Below the pieces are notes generated by a model that saw only the letters and a program-made list of their open reading frames with translations, did not search any database and was not told the origin of the DNA. The translations under genes and the position numbers were made by a program. From positions 62,001 through 126,000 of the forward strand of contig JAFWSX010000001.1 of assembly GCA_017519185.1 (NCBI GenBank): a stretch of 64,000 nucleotides of DNA. Direction: 5' to 3'. Of the stretch, positions 1-12,603 are shown one piece after another. This stretch comes from Bacteroidales bacterium (GTDB lineage Bacteria; Bacteroidota; Bacteroidia; Bacteroidales; UBA932). How positions within the stretch are numbered: position 1 is the stretch's first letter; each line of letters starts with the position of its first letter.

Positions 1-2
1 AG

Positions 3-2990
3 AACGAGCAGGAAATCGCCAAGATTCTTGACGAAATGGAAGAGCAGGAAGTTCAGCATCAGATCACAATGGACGGTCTTCTCGGAGAACTTGCCCGCGC
101 TGAGAAAAACCTTGAGGATCTCCTCTCTGCCATCGAGTTCGAGAAGCTTTCCCTTTCACAGCAGGAACTTGATGCTATCAACGCGATCCGTGATAACTAT
201 ATGAGCTATCTCGATGAGCTCGAATCTTACTATTCAAATCAGCAGGGTATCATCGAGAGTATCTATCCGATTGTCTTCGCTTCTGTAAAAGACGGTATCA
301 TCGATGCAGCTAGCATTGAATACATCAAAGCTACCATCGAGCAGGACATCAAGGTTAGCGAAATTGACCTCGCTTACCAGCAGAAGGCCGCTGAATTCTG
401 GAAAGGTCTTATGGAAGACATGGCCGCTGATTATCTTGCAGAAGCTGAAGCTTATCAGGATTCAATCAACGAAATGGCTACTACTTTCGCTGACCTTCTC
501 CGTGACTCAGTTCTCGTAGCCAACACTTACGGTCCTATCCGCGACAAGGCTATCAAAGCAGCAGAAGAAGCTCGCGACAAAGCTCTCGAGGATGCAAAAG
601 ACGCATTTGACGATGCAGTTGAGGACATCAAAGACGACGTTAACGAGCCCGCTGACGCTCCGGACGTAGCCGATATCAAGAAAGACACTGCAACCGCTAA
701 GGTTTCAGCTGACTTCGCTATCGACACTGCTTTCGTTCTTCCCGACCACGTAGCCGGTGACCTCATCTCTACTTATGAGGCTTACCTCAATAGCCTTTGG
801 TATAAATATGACAGTCATATCACATTCACTACCAAAGATGGTAAGGATATTCTTGAGATCAAGATCGCTGAAGGCGAAATCACTGATGTTGATGACTACA
901 AGGCTCTCGTAGACGATATGTGGGCTGGTGTTCAGGAAGATGATTCTCACACCGCTACCACTATCGGTCTCTGGTCAGCATACAACGATTTCTCAAGGGA
1001 TTATCTGTATGACATCAACAGCCAGGAACTTCAGGACGACGCCAAGGTTCTTGAGGCTTATGCAAAGAAAGTCCAGAACGAATATGACTCTATCCTCAAG
1101 ATATTGAAGGCTGGTAAAGAGCACAATGCAAGCGTTCTTCTGAAAGCTTGGGCTGACAAGGTTGAAGCTGCTGCTAAAGATCTTGACAAACTCGTTAAGA
1201 TTGTGAAGGACGACATGAACTTTGACGGTGATCCCGATCTGAATATTTATCAGTATCACGATGCATCTGCCGGTGACTTCAAAGGTCCGAAGGTTCTCTA
1301 CAAGGCTAATGACAATTATGGTGTAGACCAGCATCGTAAAGTTCAGATCACCGCATCTGATCCTACTGACTTCACACTTGCTGACGCTACTTCTGAATTC
1401 CTTCCGACACTTGCTTCTACCAACCTGACTCTTGCTCCTACTCAGGCTGACTCTCTGGAAGTTTTCAACGCTATCAAGGATTTCTTCACCAAGATTGCTG
1501 CTATCAACGCCAAAGCCGTTCCTTATCTGAAATTCATGGCTACCAAGGATAACGGTGCTACCTATTTCATCGACAGCATCAGGGCTGACAAGATGGAATT
1601 TGCAGGTGTTCAGCTTAAGAAGACCACTGCATATCTTGAAATGAACGATATCAAGAAGGCAGCTCTCTATGACAACAAGGGTCTCACTGCTCCCGATGTA
1701 ACTCCCGAGCCCGCTAAATACTTCAGTGGTTTGAGGAACGTGATGGATCTCTTCCTGCACTACGTAGAGGGTACTCCTCTTTGGTCAACTCTCTATAACG
1801 CTAATGACGCTAAATTCACTTGGGCTACTTCAGGCGTTCAGGAATATCTTGACTTTGTAAAACAGTATAAGACTGATAATCTCAATAAGGTTGGCTTCGA
1901 CTACTTCCGTGATTACAACAAGGATCCTTTCAAGAAGTATTCACAGATGTCAGCTGAAGGCAAGGCTCTCTACAACTGGCTCGACGCTTGCTACAAGTTC
2001 TTCGGTCAGGATGGTTTCGGCAGCTTCGGCGAGGGTGTATGGTTCGTCAAGGAAACCTTCACCAAACCCACCAATGTTGTTATCTACACTGCCGTTCCTA
2101 AATACAGCAAGGACGCTAAGGGTAATGTAAACGGTATTACTTCAATGCCTATCTTCCACACTTCAAACCAGTATGGTTTCGTTCTGAATTCAATCGAGAA
2201 CAACCTTACCCAGTTCGATGGTACTAAGTATGATGCCAAGAAGTATGATACTGGCGCCTTCGGTATTGAGAAGTCACTCGCATTCAAGTCGATCACTGCT
2301 GATTACCTCGTATACCTCTCTAAGAACACTGATGCATTCAGCGCAACTTGGAAAGCTCTCGGCGAAATGCTGAAAGATAAGGTTAAACCTGCTCTCGATG
2401 AACTGATCGACGCTGTTGAGGCTGATGTCGCTGCCAACGAAGCCGAGGTTGCAGCTTACAACGAGGCTCTCCGTGCTTACGATAAGGCTGTCAAGGATGC
2501 CAAGAAGGCCGCTAAGGATGCTATCAAGGCTGCTAAAGACGAGTATGACAAGATCATGGAAGAAACTTGCGGTGCTGCATTCGAAGAGTACTATGCTAAG
2601 TATGAATTCTTCAAGAAGATGCATGACGGCCTGATGGGTGCTTACGCTCTCTGGGCAAAAGGTAAGACTGCTCCTGAAGATCTCCAGGAGTATCTCTGGG
2701 ACCAGTATACTAATGCTATGAAGGCTAGCGGCGACCTCGCTGAATACATCGCTGAACTCGAGATTGCTCTTAAAAAACTCGATGGTATCGGAGTTCCTGA
2801 TGGCGACATCTTCGGTGAGCCTAGTGGAATCGAGGACGAGACTCTTGCAATGCTTGTTGAATGGTACGACGAACTCAGTGAAATCATCAACGGCTTCGAG
2901 GATGAGAAGTTTGCAGACCTTGTTTACTGGTACGAGTACTGGAAGGCTGCTTACGAAGCTGCTATCGCAAGAATTCAGATCCCTGAATAA
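3..2990 (+). CDS. Large acidic, helix-rich protein of unknown function (5' end outside window)
   Basis: The frame is open from base 3 with no stop before the first ATG at 36, so the gene begins upstream of the window. About 995 residues are visible, ending at a TAA. I recognise no family. The protein is rich in Asp, Glu, Ala and Lys. Two stretches (roughly residues 170-215 and 785-850 counted from the ATG at 36) have the Ala/Lys/Asp/Glu pattern of long helices or coiled coils, and the part between them is more aromatic and looks globular. Cysteines are very few. Codons favour GCT, GGT, CGT and CTT, unlike most other genes here, which may mean high expression or a different origin. An outer-membrane barrel gene follows after 33 bases, so a surface or periplasmic role is a fair inference, but any export signal lies outside the window. 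Confidence 0.75.
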   Translation, partial: NEQEIAKILDEMEEQEVQHQITMDGLLGELARAEKNLEDLLSAIEFEKLSLSQQELDAINAIRDNYMSYLDELESYYSNQQGIIESIYPIVFASVKDGIIDAASIEYIKATIEQDIKVSEIDLAYQQKAAEFWKGLMEDMAADYLAEAEAYQDSINEMATTFADLLRDSVLVANTYGPIRDKAIKAAEEARDKALEDAKDAFDDAVEDIKDDVNEPADAPDVADIKKDTATAKVSADFAIDTAFVLPDHVAGDLISTYEAYLNSLWYKYDSHITFTTKDGKDILEIKIAEGEITDVDDYKALVDDMWAGVQEDDSHTATTIGLWSAYNDFSRDYLYDINSQELQDDAKVLEAYAKKVQNEYDSILKILKAGKEHNASVLLKAWADKVEAAAKDLDKLVKIVKDDMNFDGDPDLNIYQYHDASAGDFKGPKVLYKANDNYGVDQHRKVQITASDPTDFTLADATSEFLPTLASTNLTLAPTQADSLEVFNAIKDFFTKIAAINAKAVPYLKFMATKDNGATYFIDSIRADKMEFAGVQLKKTTAYLEMNDIKKAALYDNKGLTAPDVTPEPAKYFSGLRNVMDLFLHYVEGTPLWSTLYNANDAKFTWATSGVQEYLDFVKQYKTDNLNKVGFDYFRDYNKDPFKKYSQMSAEGKALYNWLDACYKFFGQDGFGSFGEGVWFVKETFTKPTNVVIYTAVPKYSKDAKGNVNGITSMPIFHTSNQYGFVLNSIENNLTQFDGTKYDAKKYDTGAFGIEKSLAFKSITADYLVYLSKNTDAFSATWKALGEMLKDKVKPALDELIDAVEADVAANEAEVAAYNEALRAYDKAVKDAKKAAKDAIKAAKDEYDKIMEETCGAAFEEYYAKYEFFKKMHDGLMGAYALWAKGKTAPEDLQEYLWDQYTNAMKASGDLAEYIAELEIALKKLDGIGVPDGDIFGEPSGIEDETLAMLVEWYDELSEIINGFEDEKFADLVYWYEYWKAAYEAAIARIQIPE

Positions 2991-3023
2991 TCAATCAATA
3001 CATCGACGACTAAAAACAACGAT

Positions 3024-4001
3024 ATGTTGAAAAAGTTAAGCATAATACTTCTGACTATCTTCATGGTTGTGCCAGCAATGGCACAACCTGAGGAAAGTTG
3101 TGAGTGTATGTTTGCTCCGCGTGCAGGCCAGTGGGAATTTGATCTTGTCATGGGACAAAATCAGTTCTTCGGCAACGAGGCAAGGCTCAGCACTACCCTT
3201 CTTCCGAACAGCTATGGTGAAGCTCTCGGCTCTACCATCGGTACTTCGGTAAAGGATGATGCAGCGTACCTTACTACTGACCTGACAAAAACCATTAACA
3301 TTGGCTTCCTGAATACCAACAATCTGGCTAATATGATTGGTGTGCAGGCCCGTTATTTCCTGACTAACAGGATTGACTTGAACTTTATGGGCGCATACAA
3401 TGTCAACATTCAGCCTGGTAAGGATTTCGTGGAAGGAACAGTTTACGGACTGGCCAGCAGCAACACTGAGAATGTTGGATTCCATCCTGAAACTGGCAAG
3501 TACGATGTAGGTGATGTATTTGCGCATAAGGCAATCCTTGCTTCAGTGCAGAACGCCGCCATCGGCCAGCTTGGTAGCAACTACTACTTCACTGTTCCCA
3601 ACGAGCGTATCAACCCTTACATCGGTATTTATGGCCAGGTTAAGTGGGCACGCATCAATGCATTCTATCCTGCATATACAGGACAGACTGTCATTGTAGA
3701 CGAGATAACTGATGAGAACGCTAATTCTGGCATTACCGACCACTATGGTGAAAATCTTCCCATTGAAACTTTCCGTGAATTCGGAAGGGCTGGTCAGATG
3801 CTTGGTTTCGGTGGCGGTCTTGCATTCGGTGTTCAATACTCTCTGATGGAAGGTCTTATCCTTGGTCTTGAGTTCTCACCGGTGCTCTATCAGTACACTC
3901 TCATACACTTGCAGATTAACGGACAGACACCTTACTACGCAAGCAACCATAATGTATCAGTATTCAAGTACCCGCAACTTAAACTTGGATTCAGATTCTA
4001 A
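3024..4001 (+). CDS. Outer-membrane beta-barrel protein, function unknown
   Basis: This is a 325-residue protein with a clear signal peptide: basic start, hydrophobic core, and cleavage after PAMA-Q near residue 20. The mature part has alternating polar and hydrophobic strands with many Gly, Tyr, Phe and Asn residues, and it ends in LGFRF, the terminal aromatic signature of barrels handled by the BAM complex. I see no catalytic motif and cannot assign a named family. It starts 33 bases after the large helical protein, shares its T-ending codon preference, and is followed by a strong terminator, so the two genes probably form the end of one transcript. A pore or anchoring partner for the upstream protein is possible but unproven. 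Confidence 0.7.
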   Translation: MLKKLSIILLTIFMVVPAMAQPEESCECMFAPRAGQWEFDLVMGQNQFFGNEARLSTTLLPNSYGEALGSTIGTSVKDDAAYLTTDLTKTINIGFLNTNNLANMIGVQARYFLTNRIDLNFMGAYNVNIQPGKDFVEGTVYGLASSNTENVGFHPETGKYDVGDVFAHKAILASVQNAAIGQLGSNYYFTVPNERINPYIGIYGQVKWARINAFYPAYTGQTVIVDEITDENANSGITDHYGENLPIETFREFGRAGQMLGFGGGLAFGVQYSLMEGLILGLEFSPVLYQYTLIHLQINGQTPYYASNHNVSVFKYPQLKLGFRF

Positions 4002-4022
4002 GCTCGCGCATAGATAATGATA

Positions 4023-4054
4023 AAAGCCGACTGGTTTCCAGCCGGCTTTTTATT
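4023..4054 (+). terminator. Rho-independent terminator after the outer-membrane barrel gene
   Basis: A stem of AAAGCCG and CTGG with one A-C mismatch folds over a TTT loop and is followed by a T-rich run. It closes the transcript that ends at 4001. It also overlaps the upstream ATG available to the next gene, which argues for that gene's later start at 4110. Confidence 0.85.
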
Positions 4055-4109
4055 TTCCTATAAATGTACTTACCTTTATTGTGAAAAGTCAATACCAATT
4101 AGTTCCAAT

Positions 4110-5303
4110 ATGAAAATTCAACATTATTTTGTCGTAGCGATGTTGTGTGTCGCTACCGTTGCTTCAGCCCAGGATATGTTCCGTGTGAACGTTCAGGAGC
4201 CCCAGCACGCAAAGATGACTGTTTCTCCTGCAGTTCCCGAGGACGGAATGGTGCCCGCAGGTACTGTTTTCAATGTCAAGATCAGCGACATTGAACCCGG
4301 CTGGGCTTTCGACAGCGGTTATTATCTTATGATGGGCGGTGCAGTGCGCTGGCCTGTCTACCAGGAATCTATGGTGCCTGAGTTCAGCTTTAAAGTTACT
4401 GGTAATGTTATGGGTCTCGGTGCATCGATAATGGAAGCTTCCCGCACAGAGGGATACAAAGTTATCCAGGATATCGTCTATGCGCAGCCTGGCGTGAAAC
4501 CGCTCAAATACGATGCTTTCATTCCAGACGGAGCCAAGAATCTCCCCGGAGTAGTAATTATCCACGGAGGCGGCTGGTCTTCCAACACCGAAGACATTAT
4601 GCGTGGACTTGCCCGTGAGCTCGTCAAGGGTGGAAAATATGTCGTTTTCAGCGTAGATTACCGTTTCATCGGTAAAGGAGATGGCGACGAAACAGAGAAT
4701 ACGATGACCGACCTTGTAAATGATTGCTACGGAGCCGTCCTGCATATCCAGAAGCACGCCAAGGAATACGGCCTGGACCGTCGCAAGATTGCGGTGACAG
4801 GCGACAGTGCCGGAGGACATCTGTCTTCACTCATTGCCGACGCTGTGGAGCGCGTGGGCAAGAAAGGCTTCGTTCCGACCTATATGCCCAAAGGAATGTG
4901 GATGTGTCGCGCCCGCAAGTGGCTTAAAGGCATAAAGGCGGCAGCTCCAAGCTATGGTGTGTTTGACGCTCAGTCGCTCAGTCGCTTTGCACAGGGTCTC
5001 TCCGAAGAAGAAACCAAGGCAATCGTGCCTATGGACAATGTCCCTGAGGTACGCAAGCGCGCAATCCCTCAGTTCCTCACACTCGGAACTCTCGACCGCA
5101 CCGTAGGCCGCGAACCGATGGAGCAGTATGTGCAACTCCTCAAGGACAAAGGCCAGAGGGTTGAATATCACCTCATAGAAGGCGCAAGCCACGCGTTTTT
5201 CGACTGGAAACCCGATCAGCGTACCAAGGATACCTTCGCGCAATTCGGCGTTCCCTACGCCAAGAAAATGCAGGAATTCTTCGACAGCGTATTCTATAAG
5301 TAA
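4110..5303 (+). CDS. Secreted alpha/beta-hydrolase esterase (hormone-sensitive-lipase type)
   Basis: This 397-residue protein has a signal peptide ending near ASA-QD (residue 20). An N-terminal region of about 115 residues with no clear match precedes an alpha/beta-hydrolase domain. The oxyanion motif HGGGW lies at residues 152-156, the nucleophile elbow GDSAGG centres on Ser233, and the likely acid and base are in GTLDRT and GASHAFF near the C-terminus. Such enzymes remove acyl groups from small esters or decorated sugars. The substrate cannot be read from sequence, although the facing cluster of glycosidase and esterases suggests acylated plant glycans. A longer frame starts at 4017, but it would begin inside the preceding terminator, so I chose the ATG at 4110, which gives a proper signal peptide. 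A weak -7-like box (TACCTTTA) lies near 4070. Confidence 0.85.
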   Translation: MKIQHYFVVAMLCVATVASAQDMFRVNVQEPQHAKMTVSPAVPEDGMVPAGTVFNVKISDIEPGWAFDSGYYLMMGGAVRWPVYQESMVPEFSFKVTGNVMGLGASIMEASRTEGYKVIQDIVYAQPGVKPLKYDAFIPDGAKNLPGVVIIHGGGWSSNTEDIMRGLARELVKGGKYVVFSVDYRFIGKGDGDETENTMTDLVNDCYGAVLHIQKHAKEYGLDRRKIAVTGDSAGGHLSSLIADAVERVGKKGFVPTYMPKGMWMCRARKWLKGIKAAAPSYGVFDAQSLSRFAQGLSEEETKAIVPMDNVPEVRKRAIPQFLTLGTLDRTVGREPMEQYVQLLKDKGQRVEYHLIEGASHAFFDWKPDQRTKDTFAQFGVPYAKKMQEFFDSVFYK

Positions 5304-5319
5304 CAGGAACGACTTACAT

Positions 5320-5353
5320 AAAAAAGCACTGGCCAGCGGGTCAGTGCTTTTTT
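5320..5353. terminator. Bidirectional terminator between convergent esterase genes
   Basis: An 11-base perfect stem (AAAAAGCACTG with its complement) encloses a 10-base loop. It has A-run and T-run flanks, so it can stop transcription from both the plus-strand esterase ending at 5303 and the minus-strand operon ending at 5372. Confidence 0.85.
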
Positions 5354-5371
5354 ATTGCATTATGCTGTCTG

Positions 5372-6490
5372 CTATTTGAAGAGCAGGCGTGCGAAAGTGT
5401 TCAGGTAAAGCCTCCAGTTGAACCAGGTGTGGCCACCGTCAGAAGCATAGATGGTGTGAGGCATACCGTTGCGCTCGAGGGCCTTGTCAAGAACCTCGGT
5501 GCCGGGCCATGCGAAGTCTTCAGTACCGCAACCTACCCAGTAGAGTTTGTAGCCGGCTTTCTTGATGCCCTGGAGCTGAGCGTCGAGCTCTGCGCTCTCG
5601 CGGATACCGCAGCTGAGCGGGCAGATGTAGTCGAATACGTCAGGATAGAGGATGGTGGCACGGGTTGTGTGGCCGCCGCCCATTGACAGACCTGCGATGG
5701 CGCGTGAAGATTTCTTGGGGATAGCGCGATAGTTCTTCTCAATGAAAGGAACAATCTCGGTCACAAGGCTCTTCACATAAGCGTCAGGCTCGCTTACCTG
5801 CTTGGTGGGGAGCTTCAGGGTGCCTGCTGCCTGCTGTCCGGGGTTGCCGTTGGGCATAACCACGATCATAGGCTCTGCAAGACCTTTCTCAATGAGGTTG
5901 TCGAGGATTTCAGCGGTGCGGCCCATGCTGGTCCACGCCTCCTCGTCACCACCTGCACCGTGGAGCAGATAGAGCACCGGATATTTCTTCTTGGGGTTGG
6001 CCTCATAGCCGTAAGGAGTGTAGACAGTCAGACGGCGGTTGCTGCCGAGGATCTTGCTGTCATACCAGGGATGGCTCACTGTGCCGCGCTTGTTGGCTGA
6101 GTAGTAGTTCTCGCTGCGCTCGCCGGGAACGATGAGCATATTCAGGTAACGGGTACCGTCGCGCTGTACGAGGATGTTCTGAGGGTCGTTTACAGCCACG
6201 CCGTCAACGATGAAGTTGTAGGTGTGGATTTCGGGACGGGGGCAAGGGAGTTTGATTGACCATACGTTGTTCTCGCCGCGTCTCATATCCACGGGACCGC
6301 CTGTGAGCCAGGAACCGCTGAAACGTACGATGGTAGCATAGTCGGCGCGGAGACGGAAGGTCACGCTGTCGCCCTGGATGTCAGGAGAAACCACGGGGGC
6401 GCCTCCTCTGCTGAAGTTGGCAAGCTCCTGAGCGTTGAGTACGCCTGCGAAGAGAAACAGAGCTGCAATAGCTGCAAATATTCTTTTCAT
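5372..6490 (-). CDS. Secreted CE1-type esterase with N-terminal beta-sandwich domain (feruloyl/acetyl-xylan esterase-like)
   Basis: This 372-residue protein has a signal peptide cut near LNA-QE. Residues about 33-120 resemble the early-set/CBM48-like sandwich found before many CE1 esterases (VTFRLRAD, YNFIVDG). The rest is an esterase-D-like alpha/beta-hydrolase: LLHGAGGD holds the oxyanion hole, GLSMGG places the nucleophile at Ser269, and GGHTW near 354 holds the catalytic His. Enzymes of this type release ferulate or acetate from arabinoxylan, although prediction within CE1 is not safe. It is the last gene of a minus-strand operon, 34 bases after a paralogue and downstream of a GH3 glycosidase. 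Esterase and glycosidase side by side fit stepwise removal of side groups and sugars in the periplasm. Confidence 0.88.
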   Translation of the reverse strand: MKRIFAAIAALFLFAGVLNAQELANFSRGGAPVVSPDIQGDSVTFRLRADYATIVRFSGSWLTGGPVDMRRGENNVWSIKLPCPRPEIHTYNFIVDGVAVNDPQNILVQRDGTRYLNMLIVPGERSENYYSANKRGTVSHPWYDSKILGSNRRLTVYTPYGYEANPKKKYPVLYLLHGAGGDEEAWTSMGRTAEILDNLIEKGLAEPMIVVMPNGNPGQQAAGTLKLPTKQVSEPDAYVKSLVTEIVPFIEKNYRAIPKKSSRAIAGLSMGGGHTTRATILYPDVFDYICPLSCGIRESAELDAQLQGIKKAGYKLYWVGCGTEDFAWPGTEVLDKALERNGMPHTIYASDGGHTWFNWRLYLNTFARLLFK

Positions 6491-6524
6491 AGAGTAATTA
6501 GTGTTTTAAAATGTAGATAAAGGT

Positions 6525-9930
<3,406 letters not shown>

Positions 9931-10051
9931 ATGATGTTATATAGTTCTGTCAGGCTGTTTGTCAGCAATGCTCTTCTTGGGCATTCTAAGATAAACATTT
10001 TCTTTGGTTTTTTCGCGTATCTGCTGAATAATCTGTAATTTGGGGTTCGAT

Positions 10052-11227
10052 ATGGCTAAAAAAGTATTTGTTTCCGGTTGTTATGACCTGCTTCACAGCG
10101 GGCACGTGGAGTTTTTCCGTCAGGCGGCGGAATATGGGGACTTGTATGTCGGCATCGGCAGCGACGCCACGATTCTTGGTTACAAGCACCACAAAACCGT
10201 CTACAGCGAGCAGGAGCGGCTGTTTATGGTCAAGAGCATACGCTACGTGAAGGATGCATACATCAATGCAGGCAGCGGCGTGCTGGATTTCATTCCCACG
10301 CTGGACATAGTGAAGCCGGATATACTGGTGGTGAACGAAGATGGCGGCTCAGCCGAAAAGGAGCAGTTGTGTCGCGAGCGTGGGATGGAGTATGTGGTGC
10401 TGCAGCGTGTGCCGTCCGAAGGGCTGGAGGCGCGTTCATCCACGGCGCTCAAACAGGTGTCCAGCATGGTGCCGACCCGTCTGGACCTGGCCGGGACTTG
10501 GATAGACCAGCCGTACGTGTCGTGTTTTGCACCGGGCTGGGCCATCACGATTTCGCTGGAGCCCACGTTCGAGATCCGCGAGCGCTGCGGGCTTGCAACG
10601 TCCACTCGCAATATGATCCGCAAGATATGGCCCTACCAGCTGCCCAATATGGATCCCGAGATGCTGGCCAAGCTGGTGTTCTGCTTCGAGAACGACCCCG
10701 AGCGCTCCGACGGCATTACCAGTGGTGCCCAGGATGCCATCGGCATCTGCGTGCCTGGGCTGTGCAGGCATTATTATAACGGGCGTTTCTGGCCCGAGAC
10801 AATCGAGGTATGCTCTGATGAGGCAGTTTTACGCTGGCTGGAGGAGCATCTGGCGATGGTTCCGATGGAGCCGCGCCGGCCGGGATGTTCCGTAGTGGAA
10901 GGCAAGGATATCACGCTTGTGAAGGTGCAGGCGCTGGCTTCTGCTGCCGAGGCTTGCTGGAACGCGATTCTTGAACGTGACCTTGCCGGTTTCGCTGCGG
11001 CCTACCGCGCTTCGTTCGAGGCTCAGGTGGCGATATTTCCGGCGATGATACAGCCGGGCGTGCGAGAGGTGATCGACAAGTACAGCTCAGAGCCTGGAGT
11101 GCTGGCCTGGAAGATGCCTGGTGCCGGCGGAGGCGGATACCTCGCGTGCGTCGTTGAAGATGCCGAGGCCTTTGCGGCTGCACATCCTGAGGCAATACGG
11201 CTTGCCATCCGCCGTGCCGGAATGTAG
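10052..11227 (+). CDS. Fusion of nucleotidyltransferase (cytidylyltransferase-like) and GHMP-kinase-like domain
   Basis: This 391-residue protein joins two enzyme folds. Residues about 3-130 are a cytidylyltransferase-like domain with the nucleotide-binding HSGH at 15-18 (GCYDLLHSGHVEFF) and a later YSEQER segment. Residues about 140-391 follow the GHMP sugar-kinase plan: an opening PTRLDLAGTWID, a SGAQDAIGI motif like the GxQDqY block of heptose or fucose kinases, and a C-terminal PGAGGGG at about 356-362. The usual GLGSSSA phosphate loop appears only as GLATSTR at 180-186, and about 60 residues that normally separate it from the QD block are missing. A two-step sugar-1-phosphate to nucleotide-sugar enzyme is inferred; the substrate is unknown. 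I chose the ATG at 10052 over 10040 because it begins directly at the first strand. Confidence 0.82.
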   Translation: MAKKVFVSGCYDLLHSGHVEFFRQAAEYGDLYVGIGSDATILGYKHHKTVYSEQERLFMVKSIRYVKDAYINAGSGVLDFIPTLDIVKPDILVVNEDGGSAEKEQLCRERGMEYVVLQRVPSEGLEARSSTALKQVSSMVPTRLDLAGTWIDQPYVSCFAPGWAITISLEPTFEIRERCGLATSTRNMIRKIWPYQLPNMDPEMLAKLVFCFENDPERSDGITSGAQDAIGICVPGLCRHYYNGRFWPETIEVCSDEAVLRWLEEHLAMVPMEPRRPGCSVVEGKDITLVKVQALASAAEACWNAILERDLAGFAAAYRASFEAQVAIFPAMIQPGVREVIDKYSSEPGVLAWKMPGAGGGGYLACVVEDAEAFAAAHPEAIRLAIRRAGM

Positions 11228-11241
11228 GAAGTCCAGCGGTC

Positions 11242-12603
11242 TTACGAGATGAGTCCGGCGATGAGGATGGCGATGATGACGGCAGGAGCGGCCCAGCGGA
11301 TGATGAAGTACAGAGCCTTGAAAAAGCCGCGGGGAACACCGTAGATGCCGCCGCTGGAGAGTTCATCCTGAATGTCGGCACGCTTGAGCTTGTGGCCGAC
11401 GAAGAGTACGGCGAGCAGAGCACCGAACGTCATCAGCACATTTGCCGAAACATAGTCAAACAGGTCGAAGATGTTCAGCGAGAATATCTTCACGTGGCTG
11501 AGCGCACCCTGCGAAAGTGAGCAGAGCACTGCCAGCACAACGAACACTGACATAGAAACTCCTACTGCCACCGGCCTTCGCAGATTGCACTCCTCGATGA
11601 GGAAAGCGATGACAACCTCAAGCAGGGAGATGGCCGAAGTCAGCGCAGCCAGGAACAGCGACACGAAGAACAATATGGCCGCAAATCCTCCGGCAGGCAG
11701 CTCGGAGAAGATAGCGGGCAGCGTGACGAAAACCAGGCCGGGACCCTGTCCGGGGCTGATGCCGTAGGCGAAGACGGCCGGCATTATTGCACAGCCGGCA
11801 ATGAGTGCGAAAAGAGTGTCGAGAGCGGTTGTCTCGGCGCTGCACTTAAGGATGTTTTCCTTGCGGGGCACATAGGAAGCATAGGTAAGTATTGTTCCGC
11901 AGCCCAGCGACAGCGAGAAAAATGCCTGTCCAAGAGCAGCTATGGCCGACGAGGAGGTGAACTTTGAGAAGTCGGGCTTAAAAAGATACCTGACGCCTTC
12001 CCCGGCTCCAGGCAAAGTCATAGACCTGACAGCCAGAATCACCATCAGCACGAAGAGCACGGGCATAAGTGCCTTGGTGAACTTCTCTATGCCATTCTTC
12101 ACGCCGGCTACTATGATTATGCCGGTGCAAGCAAGGAATATCAGGGTATATATGATGGGTGCCCAGGTCGACGTGACGAAAGAGTTGAACATCGTCTCGG
12201 GCTGGATGCCCCCTGCCGCCGTGAACTTCAGTCCGCAGGCAAGCACTAGATAGCGGATGCTCCAGCCTCCTACCACGCTGTAGAACGACAGTATGAATGC
12301 AGCGGCGAGCACGCTGAGCAGGCCGGCCACTTTCCATCCTTTGTCGCCGCCGAGCCTTTTATAAGCACCGAAGGCATTGGCCTGGCTGCGGCGCCCGATG
12401 ATGAACTCGCACACCATAATGGGCATGCAGATGAATATTACACAGACAAGGTAGAAGATGATAAAGGTGGCGCCGCCATTCTCACCGACAAGGTAGGGGA
12501 AGCGCCAGAGGTTGCCGAGGCCGACTGCAGAACCGGTCATCGCAAGGAGGATGCCCAGGCTGCTGACGAAACCGTCGCGTTTGGCGGAAGTCTGATTACT
12601 CAT
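11242..12603 (-). CDS. Sodium-dependent NSS-family (amino acid/neurotransmitter-type) transporter
   Basis: This 453-residue integral membrane protein has about eleven to twelve hydrophobic segments. The N-terminus carries the hallmark of the neurotransmitter:sodium symporter family (LAMTGSAVGLGNLWRFPY, the unwound first helix that binds sodium and substrate), followed by PIMVCEFIIGRR. Bacterial members such as MhsT and LeuT import hydrophobic or aromatic amino acids using the sodium gradient. The exact substrate is not readable here. The start overlaps the end of folA by 8 bases, so it is the last gene of the lepA-thyA-folA transcript, although it has no obvious functional link with folate metabolism. 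Confidence 0.93.
   Translation of the reverse strand: MSNQTSAKRDGFVSSLGILLAMTGSAVGLGNLWRFPYLVGENGGATFIIFYLVCVIFICMPIMVCEFIIGRRSQANAFGAYKRLGGDKGWKVAGLLSVLAAAFILSFYSVVGGWSIRYLVLACGLKFTAAGGIQPETMFNSFVTSTWAPIIYTLIFLACTGIIIVAGVKNGIEKFTKALMPVLFVLMVILAVRSMTLPGAGEGVRYLFKPDFSKFTSSSAIAALGQAFFSLSLGCGTILTYASYVPRKENILKCSAETTALDTLFALIAGCAIMPAVFAYGISPGQGPGLVFVTLPAIFSELPAGGFAAILFFVSLFLAALTSAISLLEVVIAFLIEECNLRRPVAVGVSMSVFVVLAVLCSLSQGALSHVKIFSLNIFDLFDYVSANVLMTFGALLAVLFVGHKLKRADIQDELSSGGIYGVPRGFFKALYFIIRWAAPAVIIAILIAGLIS

Noticed and set aside
4017..4109. Start of the secreted esterase at 4017
   Set aside because: This would put the N-terminus inside the upstream terminator and bury the signal peptide. The ATG at 4110 is better.
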